Assembly: GCA_021741245.1 (NCBI GenBank) | Contig: JAIOYF010000003.1 | Span: 361,534 to 425,533, forward strand | Direction of reading: 5' to 3' | Source of the DNA: Paracoccaceae bacterium | GTDB taxonomy: Bacteria > Pseudomonadota > Alphaproteobacteria > Rhodobacterales > Rhodobacteraceae | DNA length: 64,000 nucleotides | Program-made: the position numbers and the translations under genes | Notes under the pieces: generated by a model | The model's input: only the letters and a program-made list of their open reading frames with translations | Told to the model about the DNA's origin: nothing | Databases searched by the model: none | Shown: in pieces, positions 27,903 through 36,329 of the stretch | How the letters are laid out: each line of letters starts with the position of its first letter | How positions within the stretch are numbered: position 1 is the stretch's first letter

Positions 27903-28640
27903 ATGGAAAGCCGCACAATCTTGATCACCGGGGCCGGATCTGGCATTGGCCGCGCCACGGCGCGCGCGTTTATTGACGCTGGATGGCGCGTGGCGCTGAT
28001 GGGGCGGCGCGAGGGTCCCTTGCGTGACACGGCGGGGGCTGATCCTGCGCTGATCTTGCCGGGCGATGTGGCTGATCCTGCCTCGGTTGATGCGGTGTTT
28101 TCCCGGATCGAGGCGGAGTGGGGCCGACTTGACGTCTTGTTCAACAATGCCGGTGTGTCACTGAAAGGTACATTGATTGATGAAATCGCGGTCGATGACT
28201 GGCTCAATCTGGCCAATATCAACATCAACGGCATGTTCTTTTGCGCCCGTGCGGCCTTTGGCCTGATGCGCCGGCAGTCCCCACAGGGTGGACGGATCAT
28301 CAACAACGGATCCATCAGCGCAGATCGGCCAAGGCCCGGTTCGGTGCCCTATACCATGTCAAAACATGCGGTCACGGGCCTGACCAAGACCCTGTCACTT
28401 GATGGGCGCAAGTTCGATATTGCCTGCGGCCAGATCGACATTGGCAATGCCGCCAGTGAAATGACCGCCAGCTTCAGCGCAGGGATGCAGCAGGCCGATG
28501 GTCAGATGCGGCCAGAGCCTGTGATGGACGTGCGCCATGTGGCCGAAACCGTGCTGCACATGGCCAGCCTGCCGTTGGACGTGAACATGCCCTTCGTCAC
28601 CATCATGGCGCGCGACATGCCTTATCTGGGGCGCGGTTGA
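27903..28640 (+). CDS. Short-chain dehydrogenase/reductase
   Basis: NAD(P)-dependent SDR of 245 residues. Cofactor site GAGSGIG at 10-16, NNAG at 81-84, and catalytic Y150 and K154 (YTMSK) with the serine in NNGSIS. The sequence shows a classical SDR; substrate cannot be told. AAGGA lies upstream of the ATG. It converges on the SqrR-like gene with 9 bp between stops, so no independent terminator fits between them. Confidence 0.88.
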   Translation: MESRTILITGAGSGIGRATARAFIDAGWRVALMGRREGPLRDTAGADPALILPGDVADPASVDAVFSRIEAEWGRLDVLFNNAGVSLKGTLIDEIAVDDWLNLANININGMFFCARAAFGLMRRQSPQGGRIINNGSISADRPRPGSVPYTMSKHAVTGLTKTLSLDGRKFDIACGQIDIGNAASEMTASFSAGMQQADGQMRPEPVMDVRHVAETVLHMASLPLDVNMPFVTIMARDMPYLGRG

Positions 28641-28649
28641 GGCCTGTGA

Positions 28650-29024
28650 TCAGGCCGATTTGCAAAACATCTCATAGACCAACGCGATGGTGCGGCTGAC
28701 CTTGGGGTCTTGGATCGAGTAGTAGATCGTTTTGCCATCGCGGCGGCACGACACCAGACCCTCTAGCCGCAGTCGGGCCAGTTGCTGGCTGACCGCGGCC
28801 TGACGGGTGGCCAGCAGGTGTTCAAGCTCGGTCACCGATTTTTCGCCCGCAGACAGGTGGCACAGGATCATCAACCGCCCGTCATGCGACAGCGCCTTGA
28901 GGAAGTTTGCAGCGGCCGCAGCCTGCACGACCATGTCTTGCGGCGCCAGTCGCGAGCAATCGTCATCACCCGAACCATGGGCAGGTTCGTCCAAGCTAAA
29001 CGTAAGGGGGCGGTCCAAAGACAT
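28650..29024 (-). CDS. ArsR-family repressor, SqrR/BigR-like persulfide sensor
   Basis: A 124-residue winged-helix ArsR protein. The recognition-helix region is RQAAVSQQLARLRLEGLV followed by the wing RRDGKTIYYS. It resembles SqrR of Rhodobacter capsulatus and BigR, which sense sulfide as reactive sulfur through cysteines. Its cysteines C23, C55 and C121 have the spacing 32 and 66 remembered for SqrR C9, C41 and C107; C93 is extra. ATG 29024 has AAAGAG upstream; the longer frame to 29117 is not conserved-looking. No sulfide oxidation genes are adjacent, so targets must lie elsewhere. Confidence 0.85.
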   Translation of the reverse strand: MSLDRPLTFSLDEPAHGSGDDDCSRLAPQDMVVQAAAAANFLKALSHDGRLMILCHLSAGEKSVTELEHLLATRQAAVSQQLARLRLEGLVSCRRDGKTIYYSIQDPKVSRTIALVYEMFCKSA

Positions 29025-29121
29025 TGCTGCACTCTTTCTTACGGGCAAATGGTAGAGCGGTCGGGGCGTCGATATTGACGCACCTATACCATGTCGGGTC
29101 CCGGAGTGGTAGTTCAAGGCG

Positions 29122-29144
29122 AAGGCCCGGAAAAACCGGGCCTT
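29122..29144. terminator. Hairpin downstream of the opp operon
   Basis: Perfect 9-bp stem AAGGCCCGG/CCGGGCCTT with a 5-nt loop, between oppC (minus strand, ends 29178) and the ArsR start. The U-tract is weak, so it may be an mRNA 3' end stabiliser as much as a terminator. Confidence 0.65.
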
Positions 29145-29177
29145 GCTGTAACATCAGCCAAATCCGTTCTTGCGCGC

Positions 29178-30095
29178 TTAGCGGCCCCGGATCCGTGGAT
29201 CAAGCGCGTCGCGCAGCCCGTCGCCGATGTAGTTCACCGACAGAACGGTCAGGGAAATCGCGACGCCCGGCCAGAACACGCGCTGCGGATAGTTCTGGAT
29301 GTATTCCGCGCCATCAAACAATAGGCGGCCCCATGTCGGGAAATCGGGTGGAAAGCCCAAGCCAAGGAAGGACAACGCGCTTTCCGTGATGATGGCGTTT
29401 GCGATGCCCAAGGTTGCGGCCACCATGATCGGCGAAACCACATTGGGCAGGATATGGCGCAAGATCATCCGGCGCGACGGCGTGCCGATAGACCGGGCTG
29501 CCAGCACGAATTCACGCTCTTTCAGCGCCAGAACCTCGCCCCGCACCACGCGGGCGGCCTGCATCCATGACGTGACGCCAATGGCGGAAACGATCAACAG
29601 GAACGTCCCCCCCTCGGGGCCGAAAGCCGCGGCCAAGGGATCACGGAACAATAGCACCATGACGAGCAGCAACGGCAGCAACGGCAGCGCAAGGAACAGG
29701 TCCGTCAGGCGCATCAAGGGGCCATCAAGCCGCTTGAAATAGCCCGCCATGACCCCGACAAGCGTGCCCAGCAAGATGGAAATGGTCATCGCGACAAGGC
29801 CAACAGCGATAGAGACCTGCCCCCCCTTCATCATCCGCGCCAGCATGTCACGGCCCAACTGATCGGTGCCCAAGGGGAACTCAAGGCTGGGTGGCTTGTT
29901 CCGCGTTTTGATCATGGTCGCGGCATCTGGGTTGATGAACGTAGGGTCCTTGGTCCAGATCAGCGGCCCGATCGAGACGAAAAAGATCAATGAGGCAAAG
30001 ACGACAAGCCCCACCAACGCACCTTTGTGCGTCTTGAACTGTGACCAGACATCGGCCCACTGGCTGCGTGGTTTTTCCAGAGCCAAATCAGTCAT
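29178..30095 (-). CDS. Peptide/opine ABC transporter permease (OppC-like)
   Basis: Second permease of a five-gene type-5 ABC importer, 305 residues. It has an N-terminal cytoplasmic stretch with the OppC-N pattern (KTHKGALVGLVVF), then about six membrane helices and the coupling EAA motif region (RSIGTPSRRMILRHILPN). ATG 30095 overlaps the oppB stop by 8 bp. It is the last gene of the operon, with a hairpin 34 bp beyond. Substrate is not determinable from the permease. Confidence 0.92.
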   Translation of the reverse strand: MTDLALEKPRSQWADVWSQFKTHKGALVGLVVFASLIFFVSIGPLIWTKDPTFINPDAATMIKTRNKPPSLEFPLGTDQLGRDMLARMMKGGQVSIAVGLVAMTISILLGTLVGVMAGYFKRLDGPLMRLTDLFLALPLLPLLLVMVLLFRDPLAAAFGPEGGTFLLIVSAIGVTSWMQAARVVRGEVLALKEREFVLAARSIGTPSRRMILRHILPNVVSPIMVAATLGIANAIITESALSFLGLGFPPDFPTWGRLLFDGAEYIQNYPQRVFWPGVAISLTVLSVNYIGDGLRDALDPRIRGR

Positions 30096-31095
30096 AGCGG
30101 ATCCTCGGGTCAAGTATGCCATACAGAATGTCGGCGATCAGGTTGAACAGCACGATCAGCACCGCAAAGATAAAGGTGAGGGTCTGCACCGTCGGCAGGT
30201 CAGACCCCTGAATGGCCCCGATCAACAGCGCCCCAAGGCCGTTCACGCGAAACACCTGTTCGGTGATGATCGCGCCGCCGAAAATGCTGGGGATGCCAAG
30301 GGCGATGACGGTGACGACAGGGATCATCGAGTTGCGAAGCACATGTTTGAGGACCACCACACGCTCGCTCATCCCCTTGGCGCGGGCGGTGCGCACGTAA
30401 TCTTGCCCAAGGTTTTCCAGCATTGATGACCGCATGTAGCGACTGATCTGCGCCGCATTGTAAAGCGCCAGCACCATGACCGGCATCGCCATCTGGCGCA
30501 CCTGTTTCAAAAAGCTCTCCCAATCCGTCACCCGCAACGAGGTGTCATAGATTGATGGGAACCAATGCAGGTTCACGGCAAAGACCAAGATCAGCACAAG
30601 CCCGGTAAAAAATGTCGGCACCGAAAAGCCGATCATGGCGATAAAAGTGCCGATCTGGTCAAACCATGAATATTGCCGATAGGCAGAATAGATGCCGATG
30701 GGTAGCGCGATCAGAACGCCAAGCAGATACGAGGTGCCGATCACCGTCAGGGTCTGCGGCATGCGCTGGACGATGATATCCATCACCGGGCTGCGGGACT
30801 GCCAGCTGACGATGCGCTGCATCCCCTCGGAAAAGTTCGTGCCCCACCAGTGGTCCCACAGCACAAGTGGTTCGACCACGAAAAACTGTTTGAGCCACAG
30901 CAGATAGCGTACGTAAACCGGCTCATTCGCGCCCATCGCCTCGATGATCTTCAGGCGCACTTCAGGCGGTACGGTCAGGGGGATCTGGCTCATGGGAGAG
31001 CCGGGCGCGAAATCGACCAAGAGAAAGATGATCAGACTGATGAACAGAAGCGTCGGTATGGCAAGCAACAGCCGGCGGATTGTGAATGTGAGCAT
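30088..31095 (-). CDS. Peptide/opine ABC transporter permease (OppB-like)
   Basis: First permease, 335 residues. It starts with the OppB N-terminal helix (LTFTIRRLLLAIPTLLFISL), followed by a periplasmic segment with WWGTNF, five further helices and the EAA loop (RTARAKGMSERVVVLKHVLRNSM). It is separated from oppA by an 84-bp spacer with a strong hairpin, and overlaps oppC by 8 bp. Confidence 0.92.
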   Translation of the reverse strand: MLTFTIRRLLLAIPTLLFISLIIFLLVDFAPGSPMSQIPLTVPPEVRLKIIEAMGANEPVYVRYLLWLKQFFVVEPLVLWDHWWGTNFSEGMQRIVSWQSRSPVMDIIVQRMPQTLTVIGTSYLLGVLIALPIGIYSAYRQYSWFDQIGTFIAMIGFSVPTFFTGLVLILVFAVNLHWFPSIYDTSLRVTDWESFLKQVRQMAMPVMVLALYNAAQISRYMRSSMLENLGQDYVRTARAKGMSERVVVLKHVLRNSMIPVVTVIALGIPSIFGGAIITEQVFRVNGLGALLIGAIQGSDLPTVQTLTFIFAVLIVLFNLIADILYGILDPRIRYD

Positions 31096-31137
31096 AATGA
31101 ACGCCTCGGGTCAGCAGTCTTTGTGCGGATATGCAAA

Positions 31138-31165
31138 GGGCGGGGGACACTGCGGCCCCCCGCCC
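31138..31165. promoter_or_regulatory. Intercistronic stem-loop between oppA and oppB
   Basis: GGGCGGGGG (31138-31146) pairs with CCCCCGCCC (31157-31165), a 9-bp all-G/C stem, immediately after the oppA stop on the minus-strand transcript. Such hairpins after binding-protein genes are known to raise binding-protein mRNA over permease mRNA by blocking 3' decay or by partial termination. Confidence 0.65.
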
Positions 31166-31179
31166 GATGTCGACTTAGA

Positions 31180-32880
31180 TCACTTCACGCGGAACCAGTC
31201 CTGGGCGTTCCACATTTCGGAATCCCAGACGTTCAGAACCACGCCACCCAAGGTGTTCGAATGTGCCGACAGACGGCCACGATCCACCAGTGGGATGATG
31301 GTGTAGGTGTCTTTGGTCAGCATTTCGTTCATCTTGATGATCAGGGCAGCGCGCGCGCCCTCATCACGGGTCTGGATCAACTCGGCAACCATGGCGTCAT
31401 AGGCCGGGTCACAGAAACGGTTGATGTTTTCACCCTGCCACTGGTTTTCCGGGCTTGGGGCCTTGTTGCAGGTGTAGCCCGCAACGTATGGCTCCGGATC
31501 GGTCCCGTCAAAGTTGTTTGCATACATTTCGGCGTCTGCATAGAACTTCTGGAAAGTGTCTGGCGAACCTGGGTCACCGCCAAAATAGACGCCAGCATCG
31601 ACGCTTTTCAGCTCAACATCCACGCCCAACTCGTTCCACCAGCCCTTGATCAGCGCCTGGAAGTCCTGACGGACAGGGTTGACCGAGGTTTGGTAGAGCA
31701 TCTTGAACTTCTTGCCGTCTTTTTCGCGGATGCCATCGGCACCAACCATCCAGCCAGCCTCATCCAGCAATGCCTTGGCGCCTGCCATGTCTTGCATCAT
31801 GCAATCGGTGTTGGGCGAGGCATAGATGGCCGGGGCGGGAACGAGGTTACAGGTCGCACGACCAGCCTCACCATAGCCGACTTCAACCAGCAAGCTGCGG
31901 TCGATGGCCATCGACAGGGCCTTGCGCACGCGAACGTCCGACAGGATCGGGTGCGGATGCTTGGCGGTCGAACGCTCGCCTTCTGGCAGGTCAGGCGACG
32001 GATCGGTCATGTTCATCTCGATCCGCTCAACCAGCGTCCCAAAGCCTGACACGAACTTGCCCTTGCCGCCCGAATTCATCTGCGCTTGCAGTTCGGGGTT
32101 GATCTGGGTGTTCCAAGCGTAATCGAACTCGCCGGTTTCCATGACCGCACGCGCAGCCGAGGCCGCATCACCGCCACCCTTGACCGACAGCGTTGCAAAG
32201 GTCGGCTTGGCCGGGTCACGGTAGTTCGGGTTGGCCGCGAGTTCGACCGAGTCGTTCACCTTGAAATCGGTGACCATGAAGGGACCGGTGCCGATGGGCA
32301 TGAAGTTTGCGTCGGTGCAGGTTGGGGCCGCTGCTCCAAGGCAATTGGCGAACTGTGCTTTTTGCAGGATCGGCGCGGTGGAACCGACAAAGGCCGTGAA
32401 CGGATTTGGCTTTGGCCCGGTGAAGGTAACCTTCACGGTCAGCGGGTCAATCGCCTCAACGCTCTTGACGCCCTCGTATTTGGCAAGCTGCGCGCAGCCG
32501 CCTTCGGGATGCATGCAGTATTCGGCGGTAAAGACGACGTCATCGGCGGTAAACGCCGTTCCATCGGCCCAAAGCAGGCCCTCTTTCAGCTTCCATGTGA
32601 TCGAGGTCTGATCTTCCGAGATGCCGCCATTTTCAAAGCTTGGCAGTTCGGCGGCCAGACGGGGGAACACAGCGCCGACTTCATCGAAACCGGCCAGAGG
32701 CTCCAGCACAAGGCTGCCAACTTCGACGTCCTTGGTCCCCGAGGACAGGTAGGCGTTCATGATCGACACGGCTTGCGAATACAGCACCTTGACGTTGCCG
32801 TCGCTGCCCCGTTCGGCAAAAGCCGCTGGCGCAAAGGCCATGCTGGCTACGGCGCCCAGAAGGGCGGTTTTCATTTTCAT
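31180..32880 (-). CDS. Extracellular solute-binding protein, family 5 (OppA-like)
   Basis: Periplasmic binding component, 566 residues, with a typical signal peptide (MKMKTALLGAVASMAFAPAAFA). The SBP_bac_5 pattern is visible: TWKLKEGLLWADGTAFTADD and, later, ALSMAIDRS. The family binds peptides, opines, nickel or glycosides. Four or more cysteines (YCMHPEGGC, NCLGAAAPTC) may form disulfides in the binding lobe. The start overlaps the oppF stop by ATGA, so here the binding protein is third, after both ATPases. Confidence 0.93.
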   Translation of the reverse strand: MKMKTALLGAVASMAFAPAAFAERGSDGNVKVLYSQAVSIMNAYLSSGTKDVEVGSLVLEPLAGFDEVGAVFPRLAAELPSFENGGISEDQTSITWKLKEGLLWADGTAFTADDVVFTAEYCMHPEGGCAQLAKYEGVKSVEAIDPLTVKVTFTGPKPNPFTAFVGSTAPILQKAQFANCLGAAAPTCTDANFMPIGTGPFMVTDFKVNDSVELAANPNYRDPAKPTFATLSVKGGGDAASAARAVMETGEFDYAWNTQINPELQAQMNSGGKGKFVSGFGTLVERIEMNMTDPSPDLPEGERSTAKHPHPILSDVRVRKALSMAIDRSLLVEVGYGEAGRATCNLVPAPAIYASPNTDCMMQDMAGAKALLDEAGWMVGADGIREKDGKKFKMLYQTSVNPVRQDFQALIKGWWNELGVDVELKSVDAGVYFGGDPGSPDTFQKFYADAEMYANNFDGTDPEPYVAGYTCNKAPSPENQWQGENINRFCDPAYDAMVAELIQTRDEGARAALIIKMNEMLTKDTYTIIPLVDRGRLSAHSNTLGGVVLNVWDSEMWNAQDWFRVK

Positions 32881-33965
32881 TTCACAGTCTCCTTGTTGGT
32901 TGGCTCTTTTACCTCGGCCGGGCCGGTTCGTCCGGCCACGTTAGGATTTATCTCGGTGTAAAGGTGGCACGCGACCATGCGGCCGGGTTCGACCTCGGCA
33001 AGGTCGGGCTTCACCTCTCGGCAAATCGGCATCACGCGGGGGCAACGGGTGCAAAAATTACAGCCCTTTGGCGGATTTGCGGGTGACGGCACATCGCCTT
33101 GCAGAATGATCCGCTCTTTTGAGCGCGACAAATTCGGGTCTGGCTCTGGCACCGCCGACAAAAGTGCCTCGGCATAGGGGTGCAATGGGCGGGCATAAAG
33201 GTCATCGCGCGACGACAGTTCGGCGATCCGGCCCAGATACATCACCGCCACACGGTCTGCGATATGGCGCACCATCGACAGATCGTGGCTAATGAACAAA
33301 TAGGTCAGGCCGAATTCTTCTTGCAGATCCTCTAGCAGGTTCACCACTTGCGCCTGAATGGAGACGTCAAGGGCTGCAATCGGCTCATCGCACACAATGA
33401 ACCGTGGCTTCAGGGCCAAGGCCCGCGCAATTCCGATGCGCTGGCGCTGGCCACCCGAAAACTCATGCGGAAAGCGGTTGGCAAAGCGCCGGTTCAGACC
33501 GACCGCATCCATCAATTCGTAAATTCGCGCCAGCTTGCGGGCACTGTCCCAGTCGGTGTGTTCGGTCAGCGGCTCGCCAATGATATCGGCAAGCGACATG
33601 CGCGGGTTCAGGCTGGCCTGAGGGTCCTGAAAGACCATCTGCATCTGCGGGCGCGTCTTTCGAAGCGCCTCGGCATCAAGGCTTGCGACATCCACCCCAC
33701 CGATCACGACGGACCCGGCAGTCGGTTCGTAGAGCCGCAAAAGGGCGCGTCCGACCGTGGATTTGCCGCAGCCGGATTCCCCGACCAGCCCCAGCGTTTC
33801 GCCCTCGTTGATGTCAAAAGTGATCCCGTCGACGGCCTTCACATCGCCCGTATGGCGGCGCAAAAGCCCGGTGTGGATCGGAAAATACATCTTGAGATCG
33901 CGGACTTGCACAAGCGCCTTTGTGGGCTTTGCCGTGCCGCTTGTGGTTGGGCGGGCGTCAAGCAT
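32877..33965 (-). CDS. Peptide/opine ABC transporter ATPase (OppF-like)
   Basis: Cytoplasmic ATPase, 362 residues. Walker A GESGCGKST from about residue 62, signature FSGGQRQR, Walker B FIVCDEPIAALD, and a C-terminal oligopeptide-transport domain with CNFCTRCPRVMPIC, a four-cysteine cluster that in this subfamily can bind a 4Fe-4S centre. ATG 33965 overlaps the oppD stop by 8 bp; upstream in-frame ATGs lie within oppD. Confidence 0.93.
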   Translation of the reverse strand: MLDARPTTSGTAKPTKALVQVRDLKMYFPIHTGLLRRHTGDVKAVDGITFDINEGETLGLVGESGCGKSTVGRALLRLYEPTAGSVVIGGVDVASLDAEALRKTRPQMQMVFQDPQASLNPRMSLADIIGEPLTEHTDWDSARKLARIYELMDAVGLNRRFANRFPHEFSGGQRQRIGIARALALKPRFIVCDEPIAALDVSIQAQVVNLLEDLQEEFGLTYLFISHDLSMVRHIADRVAVMYLGRIAELSSRDDLYARPLHPYAEALLSAVPEPDPNLSRSKERIILQGDVPSPANPPKGCNFCTRCPRVMPICREVKPDLAEVEPGRMVACHLYTEINPNVAGRTGPAEVKEPTNKETVK

Positions 33966-34968
33966 GGGCAGCCTCCGGATCCCAGTGGCAGGCCACATCA
34001 TGGCCGCGACCAACAGGTTTGCCGTCAACCGCGCGGCGCAACGGGTTTTCCGCGCTGCACCGATCAAAGGCATGTGCACAGCGCGCACGGAACGGGCAGG
34101 CCGTTGGCGCGCCCGACAGAATGGGGGGCTGCCCTTCGATCACCTGAAGCCGCGACTCACGCTCGCCCGTCAGCGAGGGAATGGTTTTCAGCAAGGCGCG
34201 GGTATAGGGGTGGCGCGGATTGGCAAACAATTCCTTCACCGGGGCCTGTTCGACGACCTGACCGCCATACATCACCATGACCCGATCCGCGATGCCCGCG
34301 ATCACCCCCAGATCATGCGTGATCCAGACAATCGCCATGCCCAGTTTCTGGCGCAAACCTTTTACCAACTCCAAAATCTGGGCCTGAATGGTCACGTCAA
34401 GCGCCGTGGTCGGCTCATCGGCAATCAAGACGTCCGGGTCACAGGCCAAGGCAATGGCGATCATCACGCGCTGCCGCATCCCGCCCGAGAATTGGTGAGG
34501 ATAGGCATCCAGCCGCTTTTCCGCATCCGGAATGCCGACAAGCGCCAACAGCTCAGCCGCGCGGGTGCGGGCCTGCTTTTTGGTCAGGCCCATATGGCGC
34601 ACCAAGGGTTCCATGATCTGATTGCCGACGGTAAACACCGGGTTCAGACTTGTCATGGGATCTTGGAAGACGAACCCAATCTTTGCCCCGCGCACATCAC
34701 GCAGCTCATCCGCCGAGATTTTCAGCAGATCGCGGCCATCCAAAAAGACCTGTCCCTCACGCACATCAGCGGGCGGCGAGGGCAAAAGGCCGATCAGGCT
34801 CATCATCGTCACGGACTTGCCTGATCCGCTCTCCCCCACAACGCCCAAAAGTTCACCGGGGTCCAGATGGAAACTTACGGAATTTACAGCGTGCACTTCG
34901 CCGCCGCGGGTGCGGAAAACAGTCTTCAGCCCCCGGACATCAAGGACGGGCGCGGCCCCATCGGCCAT
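33958..34968 (-). CDS. Peptide/opine ABC transporter ATPase (OppD-like)
   Basis: First gene of the transporter operon, 336 residues. Walker A GESGSGKS at residues ~45-52, signature FSGGMRQR, Walker [13 protein letters not shown], and a C-terminal [14 protein letters not shown] cluster as in OppD/DppD. ATG 34968 has GGGGAG exactly 7 nt upstream, which decides against the ATG at 34983. The operon promoter should lie in the divergent region shared with the downstream deacetylase. Confidence 0.94.
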   Translation of the reverse strand: MADGAAPVLDVRGLKTVFRTRGGEVHAVNSVSFHLDPGELLGVVGESGSGKSVTMMSLIGLLPSPPADVREGQVFLDGRDLLKISADELRDVRGAKIGFVFQDPMTSLNPVFTVGNQIMEPLVRHMGLTKKQARTRAAELLALVGIPDAEKRLDAYPHQFSGGMRQRVMIAIALACDPDVLIADEPTTALDVTIQAQILELVKGLRQKLGMAIVWITHDLGVIAGIADRVMVMYGGQVVEQAPVKELFANPRHPYTRALLKTIPSLTGERESRLQVIEGQPPILSGAPTACPFRARCAHAFDRCSAENPLRRAVDGKPVGRGHDVACHWDPEAAHA

Positions 34969-35159
34969 ATGTAAACTCCCCAAGTCTTTATTATTCTTAT
35001 GTTTCCGGGCTCATACCCAAAAGGCTGTCCCGTGATTACAGCAAGTGTTAGATATTTTTCCAACTCTCGCAAGCGCGGAATTTTTGCTGACCCAAGGGAA
35101 TGCAGGGCGCTCTTGACCTTGCCTGCCTTGGCAGCGCAGTTTCGCCCTCAATGGCAGCC
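34969..35159. promoter_or_regulatory. Divergent intergenic region between oppD and the M20 deacetylase
   Basis: About 190 bp separating the minus-strand transporter operon from the plus-strand catabolic genes. It is the most AT-rich stretch in the neighbourhood (TCTTTATTATTCTTATG and GATATTTTTCC segments) and must carry promoters in both directions. I see no clear operator palindrome or riboswitch, and no regulator gene is adjacent. Confidence 0.45.
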
Positions 35160-36329
35160 ATGGGTGCATCAATGCAACGACTTTCCGCGCGTGATCTTTT
35201 AGACCGGCTTGTGTCCTTTCCGACCGTCAGCCGGGACACCAATCTTCCCTTGGTCGATTGGGTGGAAGGATATTTGGCTAGCCACGGGATCACCGGCCAC
35301 CGCCATTGGCATGAGGACGGCACCAAGGCTGCGCTTTTTGCGCATGTAGGCCCGATGGAGGCAGGGGGCATCGTATTGTCGGGCCATACCGATGTGGTGC
35401 CAGTGGATGGGCAGAACTGGGCAAGCGATCCATGGACGGTGGTGGAACGGGACGGGCGGCTTTACGGGCGCGGCACCTGCGACATGAAGGGCTTTGACGC
35501 CATGGCGATCTGGGCGCTGGTGGAGGCCAAGGCGCGCGGGGTCACGCGGCCCTTGCAACTGGCGCTGTCTTACGACGAAGAGATCGGCTGCACCGGAGCC
35601 CCACCGATGATTGCGGCGATGCAAACGGTCCTGCCGCAGGCGGCCGCGGCCATCATTGGCGAGCCGAGCCGGATGAAGGCGGTCAATGGCCACAAGGGCG
35701 GGGCAGGCTACCGGGTGCATGTAAAGGGGTTCGAGGTCCACTCATCCTTGCTGCCGCAGGGGGTGTCTGCGATCATGGAGGCGGCGCGCCTGATCTGCTG
35801 GTTCAATGACCGCAACGCCGAGAATCAGGCAAAGCCCGCCTCAGCCATGGCAGCCTTGTTTGACCCGCCCTTTACCACGCTGCACTCTGGCATGATCAGC
35901 GGCGGCACGGCCCATAACATCACGGCGGGTGATTGCCGTTTTGTGATGGAGTTCCGGGTGGTTCCGGGGGAATCGCCGCAAGACTGGTGCGCTGAATTTG
36001 AGGCTTATGTGGCCAAGGTGCGGGCCGCCATGCAGGCTGTGCGCCCCGAGGCGGACATTATTCTGGAACGGTTCTTTGATGTGCCGCCCCTGACGCCCGA
36101 GGTCAATGGTAGCGCCGAAGGCCTTGTGCGCCGTCTGACGGGGGACAATGCCACGCATGTGGTCAGCTATGGCACCGAAGCCGGGCAGTTTCAGGCGGCG
36201 GGCTATTCGGCAATCGTGTGTGGTCCCGGTGACATCGGCCAAGCGCATCAGGTCGATGAATATCTGGAACTGTCCGAGTTTCAGGCAGGAATCGACTTCA
36301 TGGAAAAACTGCTTAGCGAACTGGCATGA
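35160..36329 (+). CDS. argE: Acetylornithine-deacetylase-like M20 peptidase
   Basis: Zinc-dependent deacylase of the ArgE/DapE group, 389 residues, with metal motifs SGHTDVVPVDG, GRGTCDMKG, the catalytic DEEIGC and the C-terminal GTEAG/AHQVDE region. ArgE releases ornithine from N-acetylornithine, but in this setting it could act on another N-acyl amino acid. In-frame ATGs at 35151, 35160 and 35172 are all possible; none has a strong Shine-Dalgarno, and 35160 is a compromise. The stop overlaps the next gene by ATGA. It is the first gene of a four-gene catabolic run divergent from the ABC transporter. Confidence 0.85.
   Translation: MGASMQRLSARDLLDRLVSFPTVSRDTNLPLVDWVEGYLASHGITGHRHWHEDGTKAALFAHVGPMEAGGIVLSGHTDVVPVDGQNWASDPWTVVERDGRLYGRGTCDMKGFDAMAIWALVEAKARGVTRPLQLALSYDEEIGCTGAPPMIAAMQTVLPQAAAAIIGEPSRMKAVNGHKGGAGYRVHVKGFEVHSSLLPQGVSAIMEAARLICWFNDRNAENQAKPASAMAALFDPPFTTLHSGMISGGTAHNITAGDCRFVMEFRVVPGESPQDWCAEFEAYVAKVRAAMQAVRPEADIILERFFDVPPLTPEVNGSAEGLVRRLTGDNATHVVSYGTEAGQFQAAGYSAIVCGPGDIGQAHQVDEYLELSEFQAGIDFMEKLLSELA

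Noticed and set aside
34984..35140. Riboswitch or operator in the opp/argE divergent gap
   Set aside because: No recognisable structure or inverted repeat was found by eye, only AT-rich promoter-like DNA.
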